From: an archaeon
GTDB lineage: Archaea > Nanobdellota > Nanobdellia > Pacearchaeales > GW2011-AR1
Assembly (NCBI GenBank): GCA_027343665.1
Contig: DAHWKL010000002.1
Coordinates: forward strand, 173,386 to 237,385
Length of the DNA: 64,000 nucleotides
Direction of reading: 5' to 3'
This document shows positions 24,575-33,121 of the stretch, piece after piece. Numbering within the stretch: position 1 is the stretch's first letter; every line of letters begins with the position of its first letter. Made by a program: the position numbers and the translations under genes. The notes under the pieces were generated by a model, which ran no database searches, was not told the DNA's origin, and was given only the letters and a program-made list of their open reading frames with translations.

Positions 24575-26032
24575 ATGAAAGAAACTAAATCAGAGGAAGG
24601 GCTGACTGTGAAAAAAGATGAAAATTTTTCGGATTGGTTCAGTGAAGTAATAGAAAAAGCAGAGATTGTTGATCTAAGACTCGGGATAAAAGGATTCATT
24701 GTCATAAGACCATGGGGAGCTCAGATTATAGAGAATATGTTTGAGCATCTTGAAAATGAACTCCAGAGAAAAGGACACAAGCCGACATTCATGCCTTCGG
24801 TCATCCCAAAAGAAAATCTTACAAAAGAAAGCGAACACATCAAAGGATTCACTCCTGAAGTCTTTTGGCTCAAGGGAATTGGCGAAAATCAGGAACTTGC
24901 ATTAAGACCCACATCTGAAACTGTTTACACTCCTATGTTCAAACTTTGGGTAAGAAGTTGGAGAGATTTGCCACTCAAGCTCTATCAAAGAGCACATGTT
25001 TTCAGACTTGACACGAAAGCTACTAGACCTCTTATCAGGGGAAGAGAATTTATCTGGATTGAGTGCCATGATGCTTTTGAATCGAAAGAAGACGCTGAGA
25101 AACAGGTGCAGGAGGATATAGATACAACAGAAAAAGTGATGCATCAGATTTATGGAATCCCGTTTTTTCCTATGAAAAGGCCTGAATGGGATAAGTTTGC
25201 AGGAGCAGAATATACTGTCGGATCTGATTGCTTCATGCCAGACGGAAAACTAATACAACAACCTTCAACACACCTGATGGGCCAAAAATTCTCTAAAGCT
25301 TTCAGTGCAAAATTCAAAAATAGAAATGAAAAAGAAGAATATCTCTGGACAACAGCTTACGGTCCAGCAGTCTCAAGAATCCTCGCTTCAGTAATCGCAA
25401 CCCATGGTGATGATTCAGGGTTAATAATCCCTTTTTCAATATCCCCCGTACAAACAGTCATAGTCCCGATATTCACTGCTAAGAACAAAAATGAAATATT
25501 GAAAAAAGCTGAAGAGATAAAAAACATTCTTGAAAAAAAAGATATAAAATCTTATGTTGATGCTGATCCTGAAAAAAGGCCGGGAGAAAAATATCACGTG
25601 TGGGAATTAAAGGGCGTCCCGTTCAGGATAGAATTAGGGGAAAAAGAGATAAAAGAAAATGAAATAACTTTGTTCACAAGGGACACAAAAAAGAAAGATA
25701 AAATGAAGATCAGTGAACTCGGAGAGATAAAAAAATTGGGTGAAGAGTTTGACAAGAGACTCCGTGAAAAAGCCGACAAGTTCTCGGGAGGAAGGATAGT
25801 TGATTGCAATGACAGAAAGAATATCAAAAAAATAATAGAATCCGGAAAGATGGCAAGAGTAAATTTTTGCTCAACTGAAAAAGAAGGCGTGAAGTGCGCA
25901 GAGATTGTGGAAACTGAAATGGGTGGTGATGTGAGAGGAACTCTTGCAAACAAGAATGAGATTCCAAAAGGAAATTGTGTGATATGCGGCAAAACTGCAT
26001 CAAAAGTGGTTTATATCGGGAAAAGCTATTGA
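24575..26032 (+). CDS. proS: Prolyl-tRNA synthetase, archaeal/eukaryotic type
   Basis: This is a 485-residue class II synthetase. It has motif 2-like RPTSETVYTPMF, the HGDDSGLIIPFSISP segment leading into the anticodon domain, and a C-terminal zinc-binding region with four cysteines (NFCSTEK, KCAE, NCVICGK). It ends in the tyrosine (KSY) typical of this subgroup. It lacks the editing insertion of bacterial ProRS. It stands in a two-gene run after the membrane protease, 40 bases apart. Confidence 0.96.
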   Translation: MKETKSEEGLTVKKDENFSDWFSEVIEKAEIVDLRLGIKGFIVIRPWGAQIIENMFEHLENELQRKGHKPTFMPSVIPKENLTKESEHIKGFTPEVFWLKGIGENQELALRPTSETVYTPMFKLWVRSWRDLPLKLYQRAHVFRLDTKATRPLIRGREFIWIECHDAFESKEDAEKQVQEDIDTTEKVMHQIYGIPFFPMKRPEWDKFAGAEYTVGSDCFMPDGKLIQQPSTHLMGQKFSKAFSAKFKNRNEKEEYLWTTAYGPAVSRILASVIATHGDDSGLIIPFSISPVQTVIVPIFTAKNKNEILKKAEEIKNILEKKDIKSYVDADPEKRPGEKYHVWELKGVPFRIELGEKEIKENEITLFTRDTKKKDKMKISELGEIKKLGEEFDKRLREKADKFSGGRIVDCNDRKNIKKIIESGKMARVNFCSTEKEGVKCAEIVETEMGGDVRGTLANKNEIPKGNCVICGKTASKVVYIGKSY

Positions 26033-26140
26033 TTTCTCCGTGAGAACCATCGGGAGAATTCATCATTAATTTAAGAGCAACAAAAGAATTTTTAAGCCGT
26101 CATCGAGAGTTCACCCTATCAAAAAAGTCTCAGGATCGGT

Positions 26141-26251
26141 CTAGTCCTCTTCTAGAAAGATCGAATTGAGTTCATCTTCCATCGCCAAGGTTCTTTCATA
26201 TAATGAACCCAACTCTTTTTCCAATTCCATTTTTTCGACTTCCTTTTTCAT
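26141..26251 (-). CDS. Possible 36-residue coiled-coil peptide
   Basis: A short frame from ATG 26249-26251 encodes an acidic, heptad-like helix (KEVEKMELEKELGSLYERTL). The open frame extends 16 codons upstream without a standard start, so it could also be a remnant of a longer gene. It is the only coding candidate in the 455-bp space 26033-26488. Apart from a small hairpin after proS (TTCTC/GAGAA near 26036-26048), I see nothing else there. Confidence 0.35.
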   Translation of the reverse strand: MKKEVEKMELEKELGSLYERTLAMEDELNSIFLEED

Positions 26252-26488
26252 TTTTCGCGTTATTATCCACGCGATCTGAATTAAACAAGAATCATATGCT
26301 TAATTTAACTCAGCCGTGTGAATTAAATCAAGCTCAGTTTAGGAGAGTAATAACTGGCTTAAAACAATAATTCCATTTTATGGATGCTCTAAGCTTTTTA
26401 CTCATAAAATCTGCAGGACAATTTACTTTTTAACCTTTTTGCTTCACGAGAAGATAAAAAAATTCTAAAAAGGTTTAGATAAAATCTC

Positions 26489-27199
26489 TTAACTTCTTAT
26501 GGCTATAAAAGCAAGAATGAGAGAAGCAAGAAAGATTATGATTCCCACAGCATTATTTGAAGCTGAACCAAGTGTTCCGATGGCATTACCATTCAGGTTC
26601 GACGATAAAAAGTACAAACTGAAAACAAAACCCGTGACAGCTCCTATCCCCATGACTGTTTTCTCAATACCCTTTCTCTTTTCTTGATTTTTCATCTTGC
26701 CAGCTAAAAGATAAAGATCCGTAGCGTGATCACGATCTGCCATTCTGTTAAAAAATTTAGCTAAAAGAGCCAACCCATTCGCGTCTTTTCCTTTCCTGAA
26801 ATAATTTTCTGCATCCTTTAAATTATCATCTGCAGGATTATAAGATTGATGCTCACTAACCTGCTTATAAGCATTCCGATATTTTACTACACTTAATCCA
26901 AAAAGACCATTAAGGTCATGAATCAATTCATATCCTGCTTTTGAAAAATATTTGTGTGCAAGCTCTTCTTCCCCTGCTGCCTCATAATGATAAGCTGCTT
27001 CAGCCCAATATTTCATTTTAGCTGACAAATCACCAAAAACTTCATCAAAATTTTTTCTTGTTCTTGGATTGAATAATAAATCTCTCCTTGAATTCAACTT
27101 CTTAAGGTAATGATGCTTTGCATCATTTCCATCAAAAGAATTAAGCTTCTCTTTTATCTTTTCAACACTCATGCCAAATTTGGCTTTATGCCCAACCAT
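26489..27199 (-). CDS. TPR-like protein with C-terminal membrane anchor
   Basis: This is a 236-residue protein. The central part consists of helical repeats resembling tetratricopeptides (YWAEAAYHYEAAGEEELAHK, ALLAKFFNRMADRDHATDLY). The C-terminus has two hydrophobic segments separated by SNLNGNAIGTLGSASNNAVG. A hydrophobic-GNxIG-hydrophobic-basic ending like this recurs in DPANN secreted or surface proteins; here it may fix the protein in the membrane. The function is unknown. It lies upstream-adjacent to no clear operon; the DHH gene on the same strand is 24 bases upstream. Confidence 0.65.
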   Translation of the reverse strand: MVGHKAKFGMSVEKIKEKLNSFDGNDAKHHYLKKLNSRRDLLFNPRTRKNFDEVFGDLSAKMKYWAEAAYHYEAAGEEELAHKYFSKAGYELIHDLNGLFGLSVVKYRNAYKQVSEHQSYNPADDNLKDAENYFRKGKDANGLALLAKFFNRMADRDHATDLYLLAGKMKNQEKRKGIEKTVMGIGAVTGFVFSLYFLSSNLNGNAIGTLGSASNNAVGIIIFLASLILAFIAIRS

Positions 27200-27223
27200 C
27201 TCTTTTTTAGGGTCAGGGGCTAT

Positions 27224-28270
27224 TTAATCTTTTTTATCTTCAAGTATCTTGCCCAAGTTCTCCTCGAAAAGATCAAGCTGGTCCTCATTCATCTGAGCTC
27301 CCACAGCATCTTTATGGCCCCCGTGAGTTGCGAGTGGAATATTTTCAAGCGCCTTTTCGACTATATCACGCGCGTCTTTTCCGCGTATTGAGACATTGAC
27401 GCGCGCTCCTTTAAGGAATGCTACAACGATAAGTTTTTTAGGAAATGCAAAGTTCAGTTTATTTGAAAGATCTGCACTCATACTTATCTCACCCGAGTAT
27501 CTGAAAAAAAGAAGCTTTCCGGGAGAGGATTTTTTCTTGGCCTTTTGGTACAAAACATTCATCTTTTTATCTATTACTTCAAACCTTCTGTGAAAAGAAA
27601 GATTTTCCGGGTTTTCTTCAAGTACTTCATAAGGAGTTTTTACATTCACCAGAAATTTTATCATTTTTTTCACGAGGCTTGTCCTGTCTTTTAATCCGGC
27701 ACCCATCATCCTGGATATCTTTCCTATCTCAGAAAAATAAAAAATCTCAAACGGTTCTGTGGATTTTATACATAGTTCTGGATAATCTTTCATAAAATTT
27801 TCGTATTCTTTTGGAAAAAACTTATCAGCAAGGCAGCCGGCAATGAGAATCCATAAATCAGATTTATTCCTTGTAACTTCATAACAAATTTTGGTCACAG
27901 GTTCTGAATTTCCGTCTGAAAAAAGAGGGTTATAATAATAAACTTCTCTTGGAATTTTTTCCTTGTCGCTTTCATGATGATCCACCCACACGACAGGAAT
28001 ATTTTTTTCTTTTGAAAGAGAGAAAAATTCATCTGAAACCCGGGGCTGGTCAAGTATGAAAATATAATCCGGGTTTATTTCATCAGTCTTACTAAAATAT
28101 TCTTTTCCAAGCGGAGAAGTTTTAACCGGAACACCATAACCTTTTTTATAAAATCTGCGAAGCAGAAGATATCCGCAAAGGCCATCCTGATCGTTGTCGA
28201 AATAAAAAAGCGGATTCTGGGCTCTCTCAAGATGCTCTTTTAATTCATCAATTTCATTATTATTTAACAT
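27224..28270 (-). CDS. DHH family phosphoesterase
   Basis: This is a 348-residue protein with DHH motifs: FDNDQDGLCG, LDQP, WVDHHES and the DHHA1-like ATHGGHKDAVGAQ. It is distinct in sequence from the DHH proteins at 3701 and 49043. Two-metal hydrolysis of phosphodiesters is expected. It lies directly downstream of disA on the same strand (about 100 bases away). A role in breaking down c-di-AMP or its linear form pApA is therefore an attractive but unproved possibility; small-RNA or ssDNA degradation are alternatives. Confidence 0.85.
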   Translation of the reverse strand: MLNNNEIDELKEHLERAQNPLFYFDNDQDGLCGYLLLRRFYKKGYGVPVKTSPLGKEYFSKTDEINPDYIFILDQPRVSDEFFSLSKEKNIPVVWVDHHESDKEKIPREVYYYNPLFSDGNSEPVTKICYEVTRNKSDLWILIAGCLADKFFPKEYENFMKDYPELCIKSTEPFEIFYFSEIGKISRMMGAGLKDRTSLVKKMIKFLVNVKTPYEVLEENPENLSFHRRFEVIDKKMNVLYQKAKKKSSPGKLLFFRYSGEISMSADLSNKLNFAFPKKLIVVAFLKGARVNVSIRGKDARDIVEKALENIPLATHGGHKDAVGAQMNEDQLDLFEENLGKILEDKKD

Positions 28271-28305
28271 TAAAAATAGAGCAAACTTCAGTATAAAAAT
28301 CTAAT

Positions 28306-28405
28306 TTACAATCCTTTCCCTAAGTTAACTTTTTCCTTTCGGTTTTGTTTGAAGAAGAAAATCGCAGAAAAGTTACAATCCTTTCCCTAAGTTAACTTTT
28401 TCCTT
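28306..28405 (-). repeat. Duplicated 33-bp end of disA
   Basis: A 33-bp sequence at 28306-28338 is repeated exactly at 28373-28405, 67 bp apart. The second copy is the 3' end of disA, coding KEKVNLGKGL and the stop. The first copy lies in the space downstream and encodes nothing now. It looks like a small tandem duplication or the scar of a gene-end rearrangement. Confidence 0.85.
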
Positions 28406-29467
28406 AAGATTGTAAATCTCTTCCCTAAAAAAGGAAAGCATGGATTCACTGCCTAAGACTTCAAGTAACTCCTCATTGCCTGCAGCAAGTATTGCCGACA
28501 AATCATGGAAATTTCCTATCAAGAGATCTACATATCTGTCGAGCAAATTTGTTTTACCGAGAAGTCTGAGTCCTTTGGGAGAGATATTTTTATCATGAAG
28601 CTCTTCAAATAAAAGCCTTGAAATATTCATTGGCTCAAGGAGGAAATCAAAGTCCATTTTCTCAAGAATTTCCAAAGATGATGAATGGTTCGGTCCAAAA
28701 TAGTCCTTCAAGATCATTTCCTCTTCTTTTTGAAGCCCCCCCATAAGCTCTTTGAGTCTCATCTTCACAATTATTCCCTCCTGACCAAGCTCGATTAAAT
28801 ATCTCTGAACAAGCTCCGATATTCTTTTCATGATTTCGACTCTTTGAAGAACAGAGCATACATCATTTATCGTCGAATGCCTTCTGAGTTCTAAAGAGTT
28901 GAGTTCAGAGAGAAGTTCATCAAAAACATCCCTTTGCTTTTCCAGTATCTGAAGAGTTTCAGAAGCCCTTCTCAAAATTTCAGAACTCCTCTGAAGCTGA
29001 TAACTTGAATTTCCATAATAAATTGAAATTTTATTTTTCCTCTCGGATACAGCGACAACAATTGAATTTGTCTGTTTAGCTGTCCTCTCCGCTGCCTTGT
29101 GCCTTGTTCCGGTCTCCTTTGTGGGTATTGACACATCAGGAGAAAGAAGAGTGTTCGCATAAAGGATGTCTTTGGCATCTTTTGAAAGAATTATAGCCCC
29201 GTCCATCTTGGCAAGCTCAACAAGCTTCTGGGCACTGAATTTGGTATTTACTCTGAATCCTCCATCAATTAAGGGCTCAACATTTCCGTTGTCCAAAACT
29301 ATAAGTGCCCCCATTTTTGCATTTAGGAAGTCATCAAGGGCTATCCTTAAACTCGTTCCTGGTGCAACCATCTTCAAAACATCCATAAAATCTTTCTCGG
29401 GAATTTCTTCCGGATTTTCCTTTGAAAAAGGAAGAAAGATTTCTTCGGGATTTTGAATTTCAGCCAT
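28373..29467 (-). CDS. disA: DisA-type diadenylate cyclase (c-di-AMP synthase)
   Basis: This is a 364-residue protein with the complete bacterial DisA architecture. The N-terminal diadenylate-cyclase domain has the substrate-binding DGA (KMDGAIILS) and GTRHKAAER motifs. A long helical linker follows, then a C-terminal helix-hairpin-helix DNA-binding domain (LGKTNLLDRYVDLLIG, LLEVLGSES). The usual RHR triplet is RHK. It makes c-di-AMP from two ATP and in bacteria scans DNA for branches. Most characterised archaeal c-di-AMP synthases are of the DacZ type, so a DisA form here points to gene exchange with bacteria. Confidence 0.9.
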   Translation of the reverse strand: MAEIQNPEEIFLPFSKENPEEIPEKDFMDVLKMVAPGTSLRIALDDFLNAKMGALIVLDNGNVEPLIDGGFRVNTKFSAQKLVELAKMDGAIILSKDAKDILYANTLLSPDVSIPTKETGTRHKAAERTAKQTNSIVVAVSERKNKISIYYGNSSYQLQRSSEILRRASETLQILEKQRDVFDELLSELNSLELRRHSTINDVCSVLQRVEIMKRISELVQRYLIELGQEGIIVKMRLKELMGGLQKEEEMILKDYFGPNHSSSLEILEKMDFDFLLEPMNISRLLFEELHDKNISPKGLRLLGKTNLLDRYVDLLIGNFHDLSAILAAGNEELLEVLGSESMLSFFREEIYNLKEKVNLGKGL

Positions 29468-29583
29468 TTTTAATCACTACTTTTTTATTCTGAAAATTAA
29501 TTTTTCAGTTCTATGACAGAAAAAATCTTCACTTCTATTTAAATATTTATCTGAAAAATGTGATAATTTGAAGAAGAATAAAA

Positions 29584-30507
29584 TTATTTGATTTTGCCAA
29601 AAGAATAACAGCCAACAGTTATATCTCTGATAGAAGGAACAGCCACACACACAAGTGAAGACCCATAAGGGTTTCCTGATTCAAAAGCTGAAACATAATT
29701 TCCGTCCTTTCTGGGAGCTAAATAATAAAGATCCCCCTCTTCAACATTATTACTTGGCAAGCCTTGAGAAGTCGATCCTCCTTTGAGAAAGCTTTGAAGT
29801 GAAATTCCGGGTGCTCTATCTTGTTTTAAGGTATTGTTATCAAGTTCTTTCTTGTATGTCGGAAGCAAATGTCCCTCTTTTATTATGCAATTTTTCTTTA
29901 GTGTCAAAATCCCCTTGGAAAAATCAAAATAGTCTTCAAGAAAAGTAGACCTTGTTTTTGCAACTGTATGCGTTTTGGAAAAGTCAAACAGGACTTTTTG
30001 CATGTATTCTGTCTTCAGACGTTCTCCGCCGACTGTGTAAATCTCCTTCCCATTAAGACCTTCAAACAGAACTTTCATGAATTCTCTGGCTTCTTTTATT
30101 GAAGGGACCTTTTTCCCAAGATAAAGGTTAAGCTTCATAAATTCTTCCCAATTTCCTGCAAGACCAGAATCATTATCTCCTCCTATGAACCACCTTCCCA
30201 TAGAATCTTGGGAAGTGTTGCGGAATTTTACTCCCATATATTTTGCAATCTCTTCAAGAGCCCTGTTATTTGGAGAGTCTTTTTTCGTAAACCTTAATCT
30301 GGCAGGACTCATGCAATAACCATTACCGAGATTTATCCAATGCTCTATGCTCGGTTCTGCAATCAGATAAGAATGATCAGGCAACCATGCCTCTTGAGGA
30401 TCAACAACCTCGCTATCGCCCCCTCCGGGGTTACCAAAGCTAAACAAGCTCACAAGGGATTTAGAAACATCCTGATTATAAACCTTTTGAAAAGGTTTTT
30501 GCAACAA
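29584..30507 (-). CDS. DGR target-like protein without a template-derived repeat
   Basis: This 307-residue protein's last ~80 residues align with DGR target protein 1: APGISLQSFL against TPGISLEDYL, QGLPSNNVEEGDLYYLAP against QGLPKSDVKEGKLYYYAP, and KDGNYVSAF against KDNKSVARF. In place of the variable repeat and the LGVRAVRRL end it has ITVGCYSFGKIK, with no match to TR. It is thus a lectin-fold relative that is not, or no longer, diversified by this element. It overlaps the end of the deoxyhypusine synthase gene by 32 bases, so the true start may be slightly further in. Confidence 0.7.
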   Translation of the reverse strand: MLQKPFQKVYNQDVSKSLVSLFSFGNPGGGDSEVVDPQEAWLPDHSYLIAEPSIEHWINLGNGYCMSPARLRFTKKDSPNNRALEEIAKYMGVKFRNTSQDSMGRWFIGGDNDSGLAGNWEEFMKLNLYLGKKVPSIKEAREFMKVLFEGLNGKEIYTVGGERLKTEYMQKVLFDFSKTHTVAKTRSTFLEDYFDFSKGILTLKKNCIIKEGHLLPTYKKELDNNTLKQDRAPGISLQSFLKGGSTSQGLPSNNVEEGDLYYLAPRKDGNYVSAFESGNPYGSSLVCVAVPSIRDITVGCYSFGKIK

Positions 30508-31471
30508 TTAATGGGAAGATTATAGAAGCATCGCCATAGACCTTCACATGCTTTGCTTCAGGCGCAATTTTCCCCCAACTCACAGCTTCTTCAGGAAGAG
30601 CTCCGGAATCAGATCCGTCGAACTCCTGAGCAGTATTAATATAAACTGCATAATTAGCACCATTCCTGAACATATTGGCATTGCACAAGTGATGCTTAAC
30701 AATTCCTCCGCCCAGAACGATTATCCCCGTCTTTTCAGGACCTAGAGTAGTGTTATTAATCTTCCAGATATCTTCAGTTACATCAACTACAAAATCTGGA
30801 TGATTTGATTTGAAAAAATAGATCATATCTCCAAGACTTCCATCAGTTATAGCAGGGCAAAAAACATCTATCTTGTTTTTGTTCGCCCAATAATAGATAG
30901 AGGATTTATCGTTTATCTTTTCGCCTAACTTCCATATGAGCTCAGAGGGCGTAACGATTTTTCCGGTCTCTTTCTGCCTTTTGTAGAACTCTTCAAAAAT
31001 TGGCATTATAAAATCCTCGAAATCACAATACCTTGAATTAGGAATGAAAATATTTCCCGCACGGTTTATTCCTTTTTCACGGAGAACTCTCCCGTCAGCT
31101 CTGAAATCTCCAAGCTTGAAGTCTCCCAAGCATTTTATTATGTCTTCTTCAATTCCTCCTGCGGTCGTCACAAAAACATTGACTTTTTTGTGTTCTGCAA
31201 GAAACCTTATAACCTCTCTCACACCGGAAGTCACCATATTTGAAGTATATCCCAAATATATGAAGGCCTTGTCGCTTATCATCCCGTTTATTATCTCCAC
31301 AGCTTTTGAGAAGTTGCTCGCCTGAATCCCTGTAGTAGCAAAACTGTCAAGTATCTCACTATAATCGACTCCATGATTAAAGTCATATCCTTTTATCGGA
31401 ACACCTGTTGCTTCCTCCGACTTTCTGAGGATATTACCTCTTGCAGTTTTCTCTTTCTCGCGGTTATTCAT
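30476..31471 (-). CDS. dys: Deoxyhypusine synthase
   Basis: This 331-residue NAD-dependent enzyme transfers the butylamine group of spermidine to a lysine of aIF5A, the first step of hypusine formation. The active-site lysine motif GGGIVKHHLCNANMFRNG is intact. YLGYTSNMVTSGVRE and VTTAGGIEEDIIKC form the NAD and spermidine pocket. Length is normal. It is an archaeal/eukaryal marker. Confidence 0.95.
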   Translation of the reverse strand: MNNREKEKTARGNILRKSEEATGVPIKGYDFNHGVDYSEILDSFATTGIQASNFSKAVEIINGMISDKAFIYLGYTSNMVTSGVREVIRFLAEHKKVNVFVTTAGGIEEDIIKCLGDFKLGDFRADGRVLREKGINRAGNIFIPNSRYCDFEDFIMPIFEEFYKRQKETGKIVTPSELIWKLGEKINDKSSIYYWANKNKIDVFCPAITDGSLGDMIYFFKSNHPDFVVDVTEDIWKINNTTLGPEKTGIIVLGGGIVKHHLCNANMFRNGANYAVYINTAQEFDGSDSGALPEEAVSWGKIAPEAKHVKVYGDASIIFPLIVAKTFSKGL

Positions 31472-31554
31472 TGAATTGAAACACCCACCCTGTTTTTAAA
31501 ATTATTCTTTAGAACCACAATAATATTTTTAAAACCTCCAATCATCAAAGTCGC

Positions 31555-31746
31555 ATGGATAAATGGTTGAAAATAACTTTAGGCTTGGCAGTCTTGGTAA
31601 TTTCTCTTTATCTTATCCTGCCCGGAATGCCACTTTCTTCCTGGGGGCAAGCAGCATTGGAGCTTGTTAAAGGCGGAATCACGATAGGCATTATTTTGAC
31701 AGGAATTGCATTGATAGTTCTTGGTATAAGTGAGCTCAAAAATTAG
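31555..31746 (+). CDS. 63-residue membrane protein
   Basis: This is a small protein with two hydrophobic segments (residues ~7-26 and ~38-59) joined by a short loop, of a type frequent in DPANN genomes. A TATA-like AATATTTTTAAA precedes it. No function is recognisable. Confidence 0.55.
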   Translation: MDKWLKITLGLAVLVISLYLILPGMPLSSWGQAALELVKGGITIGIILTGIALIVLGISELKN

Positions 31747-31782
31747 CTGATCAGGATAAAAAATCAATAGAGATTTCTAATT

Positions 31783-32433
31783 TTATTTGACAACCCCGAA
31801 AGTGTACCCGTCGCCGCCGACGTCCAACCTGCCGCCGCCGAAGTCGAAGACCAACGCGGACACTTTTGCAACATCCATACTAACAGAACCAAAACTCCAA
31901 AGATAAGGATTAGGATTATAATTTGAAGCAATTTCTGCGATTTTCTCGGCACCCTCTTCCCCATACCTTGCGACAATGTAAGGATTTTTCTCGAGCTCTT
32001 TTGGAGTCTGGCTTTCAATCTTGTAACCGAAAGGCACGAACTTCACTTTAGGGTCATTTTCATTTAATCTTTTCACGAGAGAATTTTTGTCCATAGACAA
32101 CATTCCGTTGATTATTTTTGGGTCATATTCGATTATGACTCCGTTATTGATTTCATCCTTTGATTTTGGAAGATAAAGATTCCCAGTGAATTCCCAAAGC
32201 CCGTTATTCCTTAGTATGTCGAGTATTTCCAATTCGAAATTTCCTTTAGGATTTTTCCAGGCATCATAAACCAATGATGCGACCTCAGGAGAAGTCGGCC
32301 TTTTGAGCCCGTCTTTGTCGATTTGCTTAGCGACGCTTCCAAAAGTTCCCCTGAATGCAGGATACTGGAAAGTAATTTCCCCTTTTTCATGAGGGATTTT
32401 TGTCAAATAAGATTTTCCAATTTTCGCTTCCAT
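31783..32433 (-). CDS. Putative DGR-type variable protein of a second kind
   Basis: This is a 216-residue protein unrelated at the N-terminus to the DGR targets. Conserved-looking parts are RPTSPEVASLVYDAW, GNLYLPKSKDE, KFVPFGYKIESQ and NPYIVARYGEEGAEKIAEIA. The C-terminus SALVFDFGGGRLDVGGDGYT, ending FGVVK, is encoded by a GC-rich stretch full of GGC and GAC codons in an otherwise AT-rich gene. That pattern is expected if AAC codons of a template were mutated by A-to-G. It does not match the template repeat at 13212-13295, so it would need another template. I recall similar families in DPANN genomes. Function unknown. Confidence 0.6.
   Translation of the reverse strand: MEAKIGKSYLTKIPHEKGEITFQYPAFRGTFGSVAKQIDKDGLKRPTSPEVASLVYDAWKNPKGNFELEILDILRNNGLWEFTGNLYLPKSKDEINNGVIIEYDPKIINGMLSMDKNSLVKRLNENDPKVKFVPFGYKIESQTPKELEKNPYIVARYGEEGAEKIAEIASNYNPNPYLWSFGSVSMDVAKVSALVFDFGGGRLDVGGDGYTFGVVK
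31786..31858 (-). repeat. Candidate variable region (unmatched)
   Basis: This 73-bp GC-rich tail of the preceding gene has codons GAC, GGC, GGC, GGC, GAC, GGC, GGC, GAC at positions that would be AAC in a DGR template. No matching template is seen in the window. The call rests on codon pattern alone. Confidence 0.35.
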
Positions 32434-32497
32434 AGCAATTCCAAAAGGCTGAACTTTAAAAATCTTCCTAATTGTTACTTTTACAAAATTAAGACAT

Positions 32498-33121
32498 TTA
32501 AATCCCCAGAAAAATCAGTGTCCCTTCTATTATTGCAGCAATTACAAGAAGAGGTATCACAATGAATATATACACCGATATTGACTTCTCAAAATATTCT
32601 ACAAACTTTTTCCATTTATGCTTTTCAGAGATGAAAGTTGAAAATTTTATCCCGATTCCAAAGGAGATGAATATTGCTGGTAGCTCAAAGATCCCGTGAG
32701 GCAAAAGTCTCCACAAAGATAAGATCCCTTCCTGGGAAGCACTTAAATTTGAAGCGAACCCGAGCACGAATCCGTTAAATACTGCCGAGAAAAAAGGAAA
32801 TATCCCTAAGATGAAGCCAAAAAAAATCCCCATAAATCCTGACAGGGCGTTGTTGCTGAATATGAAAGATATAAGGTCTATGAGACCCATGCCTCTTGTC
32901 TGCCCGACAAGATTTTTAAAATAATCTATCAATTGTGAGCGAAAAGGTTCCGGAACCTGAACAAAAAATCCGATTAAAGTAAATGCAAAAAAAAGTATTA
33001 TGACCAGATAGATATAATTTCTTGACTCTTTCACATAACTCCATGCGATTTTGTACTGCTCACCAACTGATTCTGTAAGAGTTTCTTTCTTTTTGCTTTT
33101 TTTGACAGCTCTCTTTTTCAT
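32498..33121 (-). CDS. SpoIIM-like (DUF95) membrane protein
   Basis: This is a 207-residue membrane protein. It has a lysine-rich N-terminal cytoplasmic region and about five membrane segments. The motifs NNALSGFMGIFFGFILGIFP and LLPHGIFELPAIFISFG are characteristic of the stage II sporulation protein M family. In archaea this family has no sporulation role; membrane remodelling or partnership with a transport or protease system is suspected. It overlaps the rhomboid gene by four bases, so they are cotranscribed. Confidence 0.85.
   Translation of the reverse strand: MKKRAVKKSKKKETLTESVGEQYKIAWSYVKESRNYIYLVIILFFAFTLIGFFVQVPEPFRSQLIDYFKNLVGQTRGMGLIDLISFIFSNNALSGFMGIFFGFILGIFPFFSAVFNGFVLGFASNLSASQEGILSLWRLLPHGIFELPAIFISFGIGIKFSTFISEKHKWKKFVEYFEKSISVYIFIVIPLLVIAAIIEGTLIFLGI

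Noticed and set aside
26040-26100. C/D box small RNA after proS
   Set aside because: An ATGATGA C-box-like sequence occurs on the minus strand, but no convincing D box or guide spacing.
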